Source: Vanessa cardui
Lineage: Eukaryota > Arthropoda > Insecta > Lepidoptera > Nymphalidae
Reading direction: 5' to 3'
Assembly (NCBI RefSeq): GCF_905220365.1
Contig: NC_061130.1
Coordinates: forward strand, 14,143,501 to 14,207,500
Length of the DNA stretch: 64,000 bases
Position 1 is the stretch's first letter. Every line of letters starts with the position of its first letter. The position numbers and the translations under genes were made by a program. Under the pieces are notes generated by a model. The model did not search any database. It saw nothing but the letters and a program-made list of their open reading frames with translations, and was not told the origin of the DNA. Below, piece after piece: positions 45,201-60,200 of this stretch.

Positions 45201-48200
45201 TCATAAGAGTAATTACGTATAGTACGACACAACTTAGATGTCGCATCGGCAAAATTCGTAAAACCGATCACATCCGAATTGAGTACGCTAACCCAAATTA
45301 TCAATATTTATTTCTCACGCGAATATGATCTTTGCACAAACGTAATAACTTGTAATATCATATGACCTAATATATTCGTCAATTTGATGCGTCGATGTAC
45401 ATGCACTTGCTTTTTCTGACGTGTGAATCTACAGCGACGAATAGCGTCGAATGGCGCGATAGGGTGCTATTTCTATTGGTTGTGTAAATCGGCAGTAATC
45501 GGTTTTATTTTCATTCCATTGCATTTTCCGATGCTACATCTAATTTGTGTCTTACTATAGTCGAGTGTGATAGATTAGTGTGGAAAAGCAAACGAAATGT
45601 AACGATGTCGAAGATTTTATTGTCGTACTAAATTATTCGAGACTAAGACTATACTTCTAGAATACAAGTAAACTCGTTTGACACACAAACGAAAGAAGAA
45701 CAAAAAACTATATAGCCAGAAAACATTATTAAAGACATATTTATCGATAAGTCATTTTGTAAGCCTTATGACATTTTTTTATATTAGACAGCTCTAATAG
45801 AGTTGTGTGTACACGGTTTTCATGGGTAAGCCACTCCGTAGTCCAGGAGCGTTTCCCGGCCAAATCTAACTAGAAAAAGTTCATTAGGTTTCTTTGTTGT
45901 CTTGGGGCTTTGTCTTTGGGGTACCGTCGTTACTTCTGATTTTCCAATAAAAGTGCTTCAGCCTATTTTGGGATCAGACTTGACTTGACTTAAGTCCCTA
46001 TGTCCCCTAGATGGGGCAGAGTGCCTCCACACTTCTCCGCTAGCCGGTTCGGTCTTGAGCTTCGCGCTTAATTTCGTTTTAATTTTGGGATCAGAGAATA
46101 AACCAAATTTCAAGTTTATATACAAAACTAAAGAGTGTGATTATATGGGCCACACGCCACACATACCCTCAAACATATTAATACTATTATAATAATACAC
46201 ATTTTAGATAAAATTAGTTATTGTATTACCGTGATTGTCATTATTTAAGTTTTAGTATGAGAAAATTATTATGTAAAGTGTAGTATATTTTGTTACTGCT
46301 GTCTCGTAGTACTTACCGCTGATTGCATAAGGGAAGAGCGGGGCCTCCTATTACAGGTTTTGATATTGATATACTTAAAAGGGGGTACCCAACGATGTAT
46401 AAACAAGTGTACTACTTTGAATGATTTTATGGGTTGGGTTCGTTCCAGCGAGGTGATTGAGGAGCGTTACGAGGTTCACCGCAGCTTCTTCTCCCGCACC
46501 ACGTACTACCGCTCGATGCTGGAGAGCAAGAACAAGGTGTTCCAGAACATCGTGCGCGCCGCCGACGCCGACCGCAGCGCTGACGTCAGCGACCAGCTGC
46601 GCCTCATGCGCGACCTCAACGAGCGGTGAGTTGACCATTTACTAATGTTAGTAATTTTGAGTGAGTAGTTAGATATTCTATGTTTCTTACGAAACTAAAA
46701 GTATATAAACTATAACATCAGTCTTAAAGATTATTTTTCAATTTTCGAATAGTTTTTAAAACACTGTTTAATGAAAATGCGCCCAAAATTTTGGAAAGGA
46801 TATCCACGCGGGTGAATGTGCCCTTAATCTAGTCACTACATATTAGTACAGCACCACCCACCTTATATTCTATGACCTGTCCTACACCGTTGGTTGCCTG
46901 GAAGAGATCGCTATGTAGCGATAAGGTCGCCAAAATTGTACGCCTGTTCTATCAAGGCCAAATCTATGTTATGTTTGTCTTTACTTCTCAGTGTGGTGTA
47001 CAATAAAAGCATAAATAAAAAAATAAAAAAAATACATAGTAAAAAACAAAGTCGCTTTTTCTGCCCCTATATCCCTATGTATGCTTAAATCTTTAAAACT
47101 ACGCATCAGATTTTGATGTCGTTGTTTATGGATAGAGTGATTCGAGGAGAAGGTTTTTAAATATAATTCATGGAGAATTTAGTAAAGAAGCACTGATAAT
47201 TCTAGAAGTTTCTACTATGATATCATATCATTGCACCCGTGCAAAGCGGGGCGGGTCGCTAGTTATTATATTATTGACTGTTGATAATATAACTCAGATA
47301 CAAGTTATATGTTAAATATGACTGAGTTTGTTATCTTGAATATATTTTCCAATAGATTTGCTCACTTATCGTCGGAAGCGACCAAAAAAGAGGCAGAGTT
47401 GCAACGCCTTGTACGGGCCTGGGACGAATTTGAAACGAAGAAGAGAGCGGTAGAAGAGTGGGCGTCGAGAGCTGAGGCGCTGCTTGCTGATAACCGGGTA
47501 GACTCCAAACAGGCCGTGGACTTCCACAAAAGATTCTTCCAAGGAGCTGATGAGAGGGCCGTTTCTGAACTGGTCCGATCTGGAAGAGAGTTAATTGAGG
47601 TAAGTTGATTTATCGAAGATTAATCTAGGTGATGAATAAAAATACAGAATTAATGAGAATGTTCTTGATACAGCTTGTCAACGAAGAAGACCGACCGAAG
47701 GTAGTCCAAACGGTAGAAGAATTACAGCGAAGATGGAAGGAGCTCCTCGATAGAGCACCGCCGCACCTCATGCGCTTGGAGTTCAGATTAGATGAAACAG
47801 TATTCCACCACTGCATCAAGGATATCGAAAAAGAAATGGTCTATGAAGAACAAGTAAGTGTTCAAAAATAAAACGGCAACTTAGAGAAAAAGAAAATTTT
47901 TTTAGTATTTTTGAAGAAAACTTAAAAGTAAAAGCAATTAGTAAAATAACAGCCTGATAATGTCTTATTGGTGGGCTAACCTTCTTTCCTTTTCAATGAG
48001 AAGGTATAGAGTTTATTATATTGCTTACTACGCTGCTATAATGCGAGTACACGTGGCAGAATCTCCTCCGCTACATGCAGGTTTCCTCGCGATGTGTTTA
48101 TTCATTACGAGATGAATTAAAAAAAAAAACACAAATTAAAGATATCAGTATAATTTGGTGGGAGATTTTTTACTACCCTTATTGGTAGTAAAAAATCTCT

Positions 48201-51200
48201 CAAGTGCAAAACTTCTATATTAAATAAAGAATTTTGACTTTGAATTAGCTTTCGCAAGAAAACTTATGAAGCCTTAATGATAGGGATGGTAGATTAAAAT
48301 CGTGTATCATAATAAACCTTTTTCAGGCTTACAACCAGAGCGATGACGCCGACGGCATCCTGATACGAAACGAAGAGTATTTCCGCAACCAAGGGAAAAT
48401 CATGCAAGTGGAACAGTGTTTACAGAATCTCAAAAAGATTTCAACTAGTTACACGCACCAAACTGAAGACAAATCGTTAGAAGAAGCTTTGAGGAAGTGC
48501 GAGCAAGAATGGGAGTCAACGGTCCACAGAGTTGAGAACTTCAGGCAACAGTTACAAAGAATACCAGCGAAATGGGACGCCTATAGAGAGAAATTCAGGG
48601 AAATGGAAAGGTGGATGGACCACGTTGACAAGACTATGGACAGCATTGTGAGGGAAGTTGACTCGGCTGAAGCGTTTGAAAGAGAGAAGACCATCTTCCA
48701 AGTAAGTAATGTGCATTGAGCTTTCCTGTAGATCATTTTCAGAATATTTATACTCAGGACAGTTAATAACATTGGACGTAAAATTAAAATCTTACGTATA
48801 TATATGCCAATAAACAAGTCACCTGACTTGTATCCCTTACACACTTAATGCGATATACTGAAACATGTGAAATATCGTTTGATATTGACCCGAAACTTCT
48901 CAGATGTTTATTCCTTGTTCTTAATGGTAAATTTTTTGTACGCTTTCTTTGGATGACCAGCTAAAAGAGTTAATGGTAACTATGTTTCATTTTGTTATTC
49001 CGTACAAGTGTCTTAAAGCACTTGACTATTTTAAAGTAGATAGTGTTTTTTTTTTTGTAGATTACTTACCAAAATTTTGTGTTTTTATACAATTATTTTA
49101 TAGAACATTTGCCGGGAAGCTGACCGCAAACGAGAAGACATGAAATGGCTTGTTCAGACGTTAGACATGCTTTCCAATCACTGTTCTGACACCGAGGCAC
49201 AAGAAGAACAAGTTAAACTGGAAAATCTAATAGCTAGATATAAAAATCTTATACCCACTATAGAGATTACTATGATTAAGACAGAAACATATACGAGATG
49301 TTATACTTACCGCCGAGAGGTGCACGAAGTGATTTGCATCCTTGAAAGTGCGAAGGAGAAGGCGAAGATTGAACCAGATTTACAATCACTTCAACACGTT
49401 GAGCAACTAGTGCTTGAGCAACAAGCTGCAGTACAACAACTGGATCGGCAGCGGCCTTCTGTAATGTCAATGCTTCACCGTGGCAAAGAACTTATCAAAG
49501 ACGCAAATGCACCCGCGTTTGTTAGAGAAGATGTAAGAAATCTTGAAAGTGGCTGGAACACCGCCTATGAATCGAACACTGAACGTTTAGACAAACTCCG
49601 CGATACACAGAAAGTGTGGTCTAATTATGAATATCAAAAAGAAGAATTGCTTTCAGATATTAACAAAATTGAGAGCTACGTTGCCCACCCTGGTCTGGAG
49701 CTTGGAGTTTCTAACGTAAGTCGAGAACTTCAAGAAACAAAGGCTATAAATAAAGATTTGGAGCGAGCGAAGGCTGAAAAACTACCTCAGCTCCAACAGA
49801 CATACGCAGAACTGCAAACTCTGACGGCTAATAAACCAAAACCAGTAATAGAAAAAGATATAGAAACTATTGAGCGTAAATTAGACAGAGTTCAAGATGA
49901 AGTTCAAAACAAGGTTGAACATTTAGAAAAGTTCAATGAAGAATGGGTTAAAATCGAACATAAGTTAGAACACGTTCGCGAATGGATTAAGAAAGAAAGT
50001 CCCGTACTTATATCTCAAGTTCAATCTGAGAATATCACACCAGAAGAACGTGTTGAAAAATCGCAAGCCCTACAGAAAGTCATAGCGGAAAAACTAGAAA
50101 TTATCAGAAATGTGGCAGACCAGGGAACTAAATTAGCAGTCGAGCATCGTATGCACGACGCGAATAAACTCAAGGGCGAGGTGGCTTTACTCGAAAAAAT
50201 GATGGCAGATTTACAGCGATCTATGGAACACCAAACACAAGTGGTGAAACACGATTTAGCTAGTTGGCAAAAGTATCAAAAAGGTGTTGCTGAAATCAAA
50301 CCATGGATAGAAGAGGCTGAAGTTAAATTAGGTACTGTCCCAAAACCAACAACATTACCTGAAGCACAACAGCTACAGCAACAGGCAAAAGCATTGATTA
50401 CTGACTGTGACAAGCAGTTAATGAATTTACAGATTTTGTCAAGTGTCAGTCATCAATTGTCAGGTAAAACTAGTGCACCTGACGAGGTTGACGCTATTCA
50501 TTCAAGATGGGCAGTTGTTCATGATTTAGCTGATCAGTGGAATAACAAACTTGACAAATTAGTAACGAATTGGGAACATTTCGAAAAAGAAGCTGAAAAG
50601 TTGGAAGCATGGATTGAAAATGGCGAAAAACTACTCAGCAGTCGTTCTGTTAACGTCGAAACACCTCAAGTGGAAAAACTCGATAGAGAGTTAAATAAAC
50701 TTAAGTCGTTCGGTAATGAAATATCTCAACAACAAGCTAAAATAATAAGTCTCTCACAAATATGTGATAATATCTGCCATAGCGTTCAACCGGAAGGTGC
50801 GAACTTGTTGAAAAATAAAGTTTCAGACATAAAAGATCGCACGAATGCACTTGCTGAAGTAGTCAGATCAAAAGTCAATGAGTTGTCGGACAAAATTATT
50901 GTACGACAAGAATTCCTTACAAAGCTTCACAATTTCGATAATTGGATAACAGATTTCCGAAGAAAGACTGAAAGTTACGACCAAATTAGTTCTGACAAAG
51001 TAGAACCAACGCTTCAATCTATGCACGTATTACTTCAAGAACATGCAGCAAAAGCTCCTGAATTCACTGAAATTTATAATGAGGTTAAAAACATGACATT
51101 AGCTTCTCATCCAGAAGAGACGCGATCATTGAGTGATACATATTCCAATATTGCTGAACACTATCAAGTTATTGAATCGAATATACAACAAAACAAGAGT

Positions 51201-54200
51201 ATCCTACAAAAATGGTCCGAGCTTCTAAACTGGTACGAGGATAACAAACAACAATTAAATCACATCCAATACCAAATCGAAGGTCCAAAATTAACTCCTG
51301 AAAGTTATGAAGTCTTACGTCAGGAGCTAGTTAATATTATTACTAAAATTCCAGAGTGGAAAAGTAATGTGGCCTTATTAGATGGTCCTTCCAGAATTAA
51401 AGTTACTGATCAAAACACTGGAAGAATAATACCACCAAACAGTTTAGTTAAGGAAATAGAAGTAAAAGCAGACTCCTTGCTGAACCTCGTAACTTCTAAA
51501 AGAGATTTGGTACAAAAGGTTGGTGCTAGATGGGATAAATTCAATGTACAAAATAAGGCATTGATTGAAGTTTTACATCACGTTCAGTCAGTTTTAAGCG
51601 AAATGGCGCAGCAGCCTGTCCCATTGACAGAGTCTACTATTCAGGAAATGACAGAAAAATTGGACAATATTGATAGTGAATTAAAAGAGAAACAATCTGT
51701 TAGGAAAGACTTGAGAGAAGAAGGATTACATCTTATGAGAGAAGATCAGCCAAATATGGGCACGATTCAAAATGCTCTTACAGCAGCAGATAATAGCTGG
51801 GATCAAGTAGTCAACTCAGTTCGTGATACTAAAAATAAGTATATTCTTCTGTCATCCACCTTACAAGAATTAAAGAACTTTACAGTTGCGTTTGACCGAG
51901 AAATGAGTAGGGCCGAACAGCTGCATAATGAATGTAAAGAAGCACCCAATGATTATGTGCAAACCGCTCAATTCTTAGACAAGGCAAAGAAGTCATATGA
52001 ACTTCTAAAACGATCGAAAGGATTATTGGATCAAATGGATGTGATCAAACAATCCGTACTAAAACAAGCATCTACGTTAGGTGGATTTGACACAAGTCCT
52101 TTAGAAGATGCATTTTTGAACTCTCAAACACACTGGGAGAAGGTTAATGATGCAATCATAAAACGAATTCAAGATTTAGAATCTCAGCTCTTAGTATGGA
52201 GACAAATCGACGACACTAAAAATCAAGTTGTTACTTGGTTAAGTGAAACAGGACAGAATCTCGCTAATGCTTGCGATAATTTAGAAATCAGATTTGGCCA
52301 AAACCATCTTATGAAATATAAAGAAGAATTGCCACTTTATGTCGGGCTTAAAAATAGTATTAAAGCCAAATGTGAACAAATAACCAACTTGAACAAAAAT
52401 ATTCCAGTGGGACAGGTTTCATCCATAGTTGATTATTTGGACAATGAATTTGATGCTTTACAAACATTAGCCGATAATTTGGAAAGTGCTGTATCATCCT
52501 TAGAATCAAGAGAAAACAAATTGAAGGAACATATTAAACGTCTTTCTGATCACATAAGTAAAATTCGCGATGACATAATTAAATGTGACGATATGTCAGG
52601 TGATAATGCGAAAATTCTTGATCGTCTCAAGAAATGTCAATCTTGTAAAGTTGATCTGCAAAATTTAAGTGATGAAATCGACAACTTGACGCAAAATGTG
52701 TCCGAGATGAATGCTAACTATCCAGGATTTTATGAATCTCTCGTGCCTAAAGAATTAAGTACATTACAAAAACGTTTCGAAAGTGTTTTGATTCATGCTA
52801 ATAAAACTGAAACAACTTTGCTCACATTCCTTCAGAAATTGTTTACTGATAAATTAAATATGTTCAACAGAAATTTAAAAATATTGGATGACAAAACTAG
52901 ATGGTGTATGCCGGATGTTAATAGTGACAAATATAATCTAGAAGTTAAAAATGCTGCGTTAATAGACGTGGAGAATGGAATAAGTGATTGTAAGAAGAAA
53001 GTAGATGAGCTCAAAGAAGCTTCTGAAATTTTAAGTATTGTAGCTGAACCAGCTTGTGCACAAGAAGCTGCTTCTCAAACGGAGAAAGCTCAAAAGAACT
53101 TAGATGTACTTACATCTAATTATAATGAGATTAAAAATCGGTTGCAAGAAAACCTGGAAGCGTGGCAAGAGTATGAAGTTATGTTAGAAAATGTTTCCGA
53201 ATGGCTTAAAGATAAAGAAAATAGAGTAAGACAAGAAGCTGCAAGTTTAGTTAATGTAAATGATATTGATGATAAAATTTCTGAAATTGAAAAACTTAAC
53301 CAAGAAGTTCAAGAATACGGTGACCAAGTAAATAAGCTAACAGAAATTGGAGAAAAAGTTTTGTCACGTAATCCAGATTCGCGCATTTCTCAATACATTA
53401 ATCATTTAGAGACAAGATATCAGACTGTTGGCAAATTTATGGTTAATCAACTAAATAGATTAAAAGAGCTCAAAAATAATAAAGGAAAATACGATAAATC
53501 TATTGCCGAATTCAAGGACTGGCTTCAGGATAACAATGCGAAAATTGCTGATATAGCGGCAATGAGTAAACACGCTAAACCATCTGCTGCTGATTTAGAC
53601 CAAATCAAAAAATTAAATGAGAATAAGGAAGTTGGTCAGAAATTACTTAACAGTGCCATCGAATCTGGCGAAGCACTTTTCAGCGGAGTTACTCCAGAAG
53701 CTCGTGAACAAATAAGAAATGAACTAAGAACATTAAGAGATTACTTTGAGAATTCAGTTGATTCACTCAATAACGTTATTAAGGATATTGAAACTACTAT
53801 TAACAAGAGATCATCGTTTGATGATACCTTTAACCAGGTTCAAAAATGGATAAGCGACAAAGAAACAGAGTTAGGTGAATTTAAACTATCACCTTCTCTA
53901 CCTGAAAAGAAGGCCCAACTTCATAATACTAAAATTCTTCATCAAGAGGTAGACTTACATCAGTCAATGCTATCCCAACTTACTGATAAACTTAAACTTA
54001 TGCCTGACGACGATGCTGAAAAGAGTCTCACAAAGATAATCGACAGATATAAAAATATGTCATCAGAACTCGGCAATAGAATAACCAAATACGAATCTCA
54101 TGTTATAGATCATGAGAAATACGTTCAAATGTTTGAAGACATTCGTGATCGACTTAATCATGTAATAGCTGAAAATAGTTTAGTCAGTTACGCAGTGGTT

Positions 54201-57200
54201 TCACAGAAAGAGGACGTAGATGCTAAAATAATGGCTATAGAAAAAGTTACATCAAAGGCGAAAGAAATTGACAATGCATTAGATGCTGTAAAATCACAAT
54301 TGCATACTGTTTTGGAAACCACCAGCCCCAATGGACATCCAGTTCTTATAAGCGAATTCGAAAAGTTAAAAACTACATGGGATCAGTTTGCAAAACAATG
54401 TAGCGAATATGATAAGAAACTTAAAGATACTATTAAGCAATGGAACGAGAGTCAAAAAACTCTAGATAAACTTGAAGAGTGGCTTAAAGTAAAAGAAAAT
54501 CAAATAAGAGATCAAAGCCTTAAGAGTAATATTGAAGCCAAAATAGCACATCTACAAAAAGTTAAAGAAATACAAATAGAGCTTGGATCTAAGAGTGCTG
54601 AGTTTGCTGCTTTAACTGACAAACAAAATATATCTGGTGAATCTGATATAATTACGAAGACTTCTAAATTAGCCACTAGATATCACACATTGAACAACCT
54701 TGTAAATGAAATAATTTCAAAATATGAAGTATTTGTATCTGAACACCAGTTATTTGAAAATGAGTACAATAATATGGAAAGTTGGCTAATGGGCATGTTA
54801 GGCGATCTTCAAGATTTAAATGAGATTGTAGGAGACTACGCAGTTTTACAAGAAAAACAAAATAAAGCAAAAGAACTATATGAAACTAGAAATAAGAAAA
54901 CTCCTGCTTTTGAAGAATTCCTTAGCTTAGGAGAGAAGCTTTATGCTCATACCAGTCCTGATGGTAGAGAAATCATAAGACAAAAAATTCGTAAGATAAG
55001 AACATTATGGGACAGCTTTGGTGATAGTTTCCAAGAAACTGTCAACAAGTTGGATCAATGTTTACTGCAGTTTTCTGACTTTTCACTTGCTCAAGAACAA
55101 TTAACTAAATGGTTAAAAGATGTTGAAAAAGCAATGCAGAGACATACTGAACTAAAGACATCACTAGAAGAAAAGAAAGCTCAACTTCTGAACCATAAAA
55201 TATTACATCAAGAAATAATGTCACACGTGCAGCTCGTTGAATCTGTATGCGATAAAGCCCAGCAGTTAGTAGATCAAACTCACGATGCTTCTCTCAATGT
55301 ATATTTGCAATCTATTAAACAACTATTCCAAAATATAGTTACGAAGTCACAAAATCTTCAAGACAACTTGGAGGATTGTGTAAAGAGGCACGAAGATCTT
55401 GTGCGGCTTCTTCAACAATTCAAAGAATGGCTCGGTTCTCAGTCAGAAAAATTACTCGACATAGAGAACGCAGTGGGAGAAAAACCTGAAATTATAAGAA
55501 AACTCCAATCCGCTGTTGCTTTAAAAGATATTGAAAAGGTGGGGTCAAGTAAGTTAGATGAGATACGAAATATATTTTCCACTGTGAGCAAAAGCACATC
55601 AGAAGCTGGAAACGCGGCTATTAAGGCAGAGATCAACAATTTGCATGAACAACTTACTAAAGCAGTAAGTAGTATTAGCACATCTGAGCAAAAATTGAAA
55701 CATACTTTAGAGATTTGGAACAAGTTCGATTCTTCTATTGAATCCATAACAGGATGGCTTAAAGATATGGAGGCTAAGTGCCGTGACCAAACACTATGCT
55801 CAACATTAGCTGAAAAAGAAGCTCAGTTACAAAGATATGTTAATTTACGAAATGACATTCACGCGAAAGAAAAAGAAATAGATGCATTTGTTGATGAGTC
55901 TCACAGCCTTATTTTATTAAGTGGTGTAGAAAGGTTAAAACCACTTGTTATTCAAATAAGTAGTCGATACCAACAACTTCATTTAATTTCAAAGGACATA
56001 GTAAACCACTGGCTAGAATTAGTTTCAGATCATAAAAAGTTTGTTCAATTAAGAAATGAATTTGACACTTGGTTAAAACCTTTAGAAGAGCAGTTATCAC
56101 AAATGGTAATAAAAGAAGACAAGGTAGGTATTGAAAGCAAAGGTAATAAATTACAAGTCTTTCTGTTGGAGCGTGAAAATGGTGAGCATAAAATTGGTAT
56201 CTTGACAACAGCCGGAGATAAAGTTTTACCCGAAACTGCAGCGAATGGTAGAGAAAGTATCCGAGCTGAAATAAGAGATCTGAGGGAAAGATGGGATAAG
56301 CTTAATGACAGCATTTTGCAACAGCAAAAAGAATACGAAAATCAGACTTTGCAATGGTCTAGTTATCAGGACGTATTGCAACAGACATTATCTTGGCTAG
56401 ATGAAAAAGAAAAAATAGTTGAAAGTGAGGAAAAAGTAGTTCTTAATTCAGCTCAAGAAATTAAATCACGTTTACTTAAAAATAAAACTTTGTTACAAGA
56501 AATAAATTCACACAAAAGAGTTATAGAAACTGTCACTGAAAAAGCTAAGAGCATTGCAGCTAGTATTCATTCTAGTAAAGGGGGTAGCGATGAAATGGCA
56601 GCGATTATTAAATCTGTTTGGGACAGATATAACGCCCTTACTAACAGGCTGTCAACAGTTATTGATAAACATGAAAATGCTTTTGAGATTTATCAACAAT
56701 TTGGTGATCAACAGAAATCCCTTCAAGACTACCAAAAGCATTTATGGGATCGTTTGCACCTACTTTCCGACTTTACGGGTAACAAAGCAGCATTAGTAAG
56801 TAAACTAGCTAAAATCCAAGAGCTTTTAGATGCAATTCCAAATGGAACAAATAAATTGAAAATATTATCCGACCTCATTGAAAATGACGGAACTAAGCTT
56901 TCACCACGTGGTAAGGAAGGTATGTCACGAGAATTAGGATTATTAAGAGCCGATTTGGAAAAATTCACGGCGACTGTACATGACGTTAAAAGAGGTATTG
57001 AAGAAAAAATACAACAATGGATCGAATTTGATGCTGCTAACGACAGATTGCAACACTGGTTAAATGATACAGAAATGAGCTTGAAGACATACACTCCTAA
57101 AGCTACTCTTGAAGAAAAGATTGATCAACTTAATAAATATCAGGTAAGTTTTTTTCTTTACTTTTAATTATAGTAGGAATTCAATTTTAAATTAATTGTG

Positions 57201-60200
57201 AAATATTTTAAACAGGACTTAAGTAAGGCAATTGATAATCATGAATCTGATTTGAATACGGTCGTAAATTTGGGCGAAGCTTTGGATCAAGTAAGGACGG
57301 AGACAAAATTTAATTTAATGAGCACCATAGGGTGTAGTCTAATTTTCAGTAGAATATAATCTAATATCACAAATAAACATAAATTTTAGGAAACTAACAA
57401 ACCGGTATTACTTACCAGTATAATTTACTTTTTCTATTTTATGTATCTTCTATATTTTACAAAAATACTAATTATAGAAAAGGAAATGGGATTTTTAACA
57501 AAAACAAGATCAAAGGGGTTAAAATTTTAAAATTAAACGTTACTAATTGTAGATCTCGTAGTATGCGCTTACTGATAACACTTTTTAATTACTCTCATAA
57601 TATTTTACAGGCAATTTTAGCAAACTTGAAGAAAACTGAAAATGATGTCGATAAACTAACTGATGAGTTCAGTGATCTTATTGAAAACTGTAATGATACG
57701 AGGATTACAATGAATCTACAACAAATGACATCACGCTTCCAATCCGTTCATTCTACAGCGAATGAGTTGGTTAAAAAATGCCAGCAAGCAGTTAATGATC
57801 ACAATGCATATCAAGATAAATATAATCAATGTATTGATTGGGTAAAAGCAGCACAATACAAATTCGATGAATGTCAAAGGAATTCTTCGAATACTCCTGA
57901 AGGAATTAATGCCCAGCGAGAAAGCTTAAACGATTTATTAAGTCAGAGGCGAAACGCTGCTCTTTTAGTTAATAATACTTTTGAATTAGGAGAGAAGCTA
58001 TATCCATCAACATCACCCGAAGGCAAGGAGTTAATTGAACAGCAACTTCATGATATGCAGCAAACTGTGGACAATTTGTATGACAACATTACCAAGGCTG
58101 AGCGCGATTTAGATTCTGAACTCAACAAATGGTCCTCGTTTGATGAAAATCTCAAGGCTGTCAATGAGTGGTTAACACTAGCTGAGAAAAATCTACCTAA
58201 AAATATTGAACTTAAGGCAACATTAGATGAAAAACGCAATCAGTTGAATGTCTATAGAAACTATCTTCAAGATGCTATTGCACATCAACAAGACCTCTCT
58301 GATTTAGAAGAGCGAGCACAAAACTTGCCTGATGTGAACAAAAATATTACAAAGGAAATAAGCCAACTAAAACAAAGGCATGACAACATTCTTGCTCGAG
58401 CTAAAAGCTTTGTTGAACAATACGAAGCGATTGTTAACAATCATCAGCAATACAGCAAAGCTGTTATGGATTTACAAGAATGGGTTGAAGCAACTCATAA
58501 TACAGCACAATTATGGGGTGATGTTAACTTAGAAAGAGTGGCATTAAGTAGCAATTGTGAAAAATTGAAATCTCTGCAAGTAAGCCTACCCGAAGAAAAG
58601 AATCGCATTGACAAAATTCGCTCACTAGGCGAAAAAGTTCTTCCAGGAACCGTCAGCAATGGTCAAACTAATATCAGGAACCAAATAGACGCGTCTCATC
58701 AAGAATGGGAAGGATTAGTGTCTTTCATAAACAAAACCATTGAATCGTTGGAAAATAAAATACAGCAATGGAATGAGTACGAAAATATGAAAGATCAATG
58801 TTTGGCTTGGATTCGGAATACAGACAATCAAATTCATGCGGTTGACTTGAAAGCGACATTACCTGAAAAACAAGAACAGTACAATGTTTTCCAAGAATTA
58901 CAAGGAGAAGTAAGAGCCAAGGAACTTGAGATTGATAATATTACCGAAAAGGCGCAGCACCTCTACACTGGAGTATTAGGACCTCGTGGCTCACAAATTT
59001 CCGACTTAACTGTAAAATATCAAACACTGTCACAAAAAGTTAAAGATCTGACAAATAGATGGCAGCAGTATGTAAAAACTCATCAAGAGTTTACAAGTAA
59101 TGTCACTGAATGTTCTCAATGGATTGAAGAGCTAAGAGATAAACTTGATTTCTGTGCCGATTTAAGCTCATGTTCACAAGATGACCTGGAAACAAAATTA
59201 GTGCTAATTCAAAACCTTTTGCTAACTAAGGATGAAGGATTTACTAAGGTTCAATCGTTAGTTGAACTTGCGCAAAATGTAATGGCCAATACTGCTCCAG
59301 CTGGACACGAAGCAATTAATAACTCTTTAGTGGCATTACAGGAGCAGTGGTCAGCTCTGTTATCTCGCATGATTGAAACAAAGAACTTGTTGGATGATTC
59401 AGTTACTAAATGGGCTGGATTCTTAGAACAAATACAACTGATACAAAAGAGTAATACTTGGCTCGAAACCATGCTAGCAGAGTTGACGCCTTACGAATCA
59501 TCTATGACGGATAAACGAGCACAACTTGAGAAACTAAAAGAAGTAGAAGAAAAAGCTCGTTGTGACCGTTTAGAGGTTGATACTCTAAAATCTAAGGCCG
59601 CTGAAATGTTAGCTAGTGGTCAACAGAATCAAGCTGCATCTAAAGCTCAAGAAACACTGAATAAATTTGACGCTTTATATGACAAAGTCAAGAAACTATT
59701 AGCTGATCGCGAAGAACAATACAAAGATCATAGATTGTACAAGGAAGCTCATGATGAACTAATTCAGTGGCTAGGCAGGGCAAGAGAAAAGGTGCCTTCA
59801 TTAAAATCTAAGCCATTAAGTGATAAGCTAGCAATAGAGAACTCAGTGGCTCCTCTTGAAGCTCTAATAAATAAACAAGCACAGGGTGAATTACTATTAG
59901 AACATCTTCAACACACTGGCGAAGTTGTACTTGCGAGCACGTCACCGGAAGGACAGGTTGTTATTAAAAATGAGATGAAAGCCTTGAAAGAAAGCTTTGA
60001 TCAACTTTTCAATGAAATTAAACAACAAAAAAGTCAATTGGAAGATATTGTTAATCAATGGCGAGAATATAAAGATGAGTATGAAAGATTATCTGATTGG
60101 CTGCAACAGAAAGAAATTATCATCAAGAACCATAAACTTGCTCTATTAGGTACAGCAAAGGAAAAGGGAGCTCAAGTGAATGACGTCAAGGAAATTGTTG

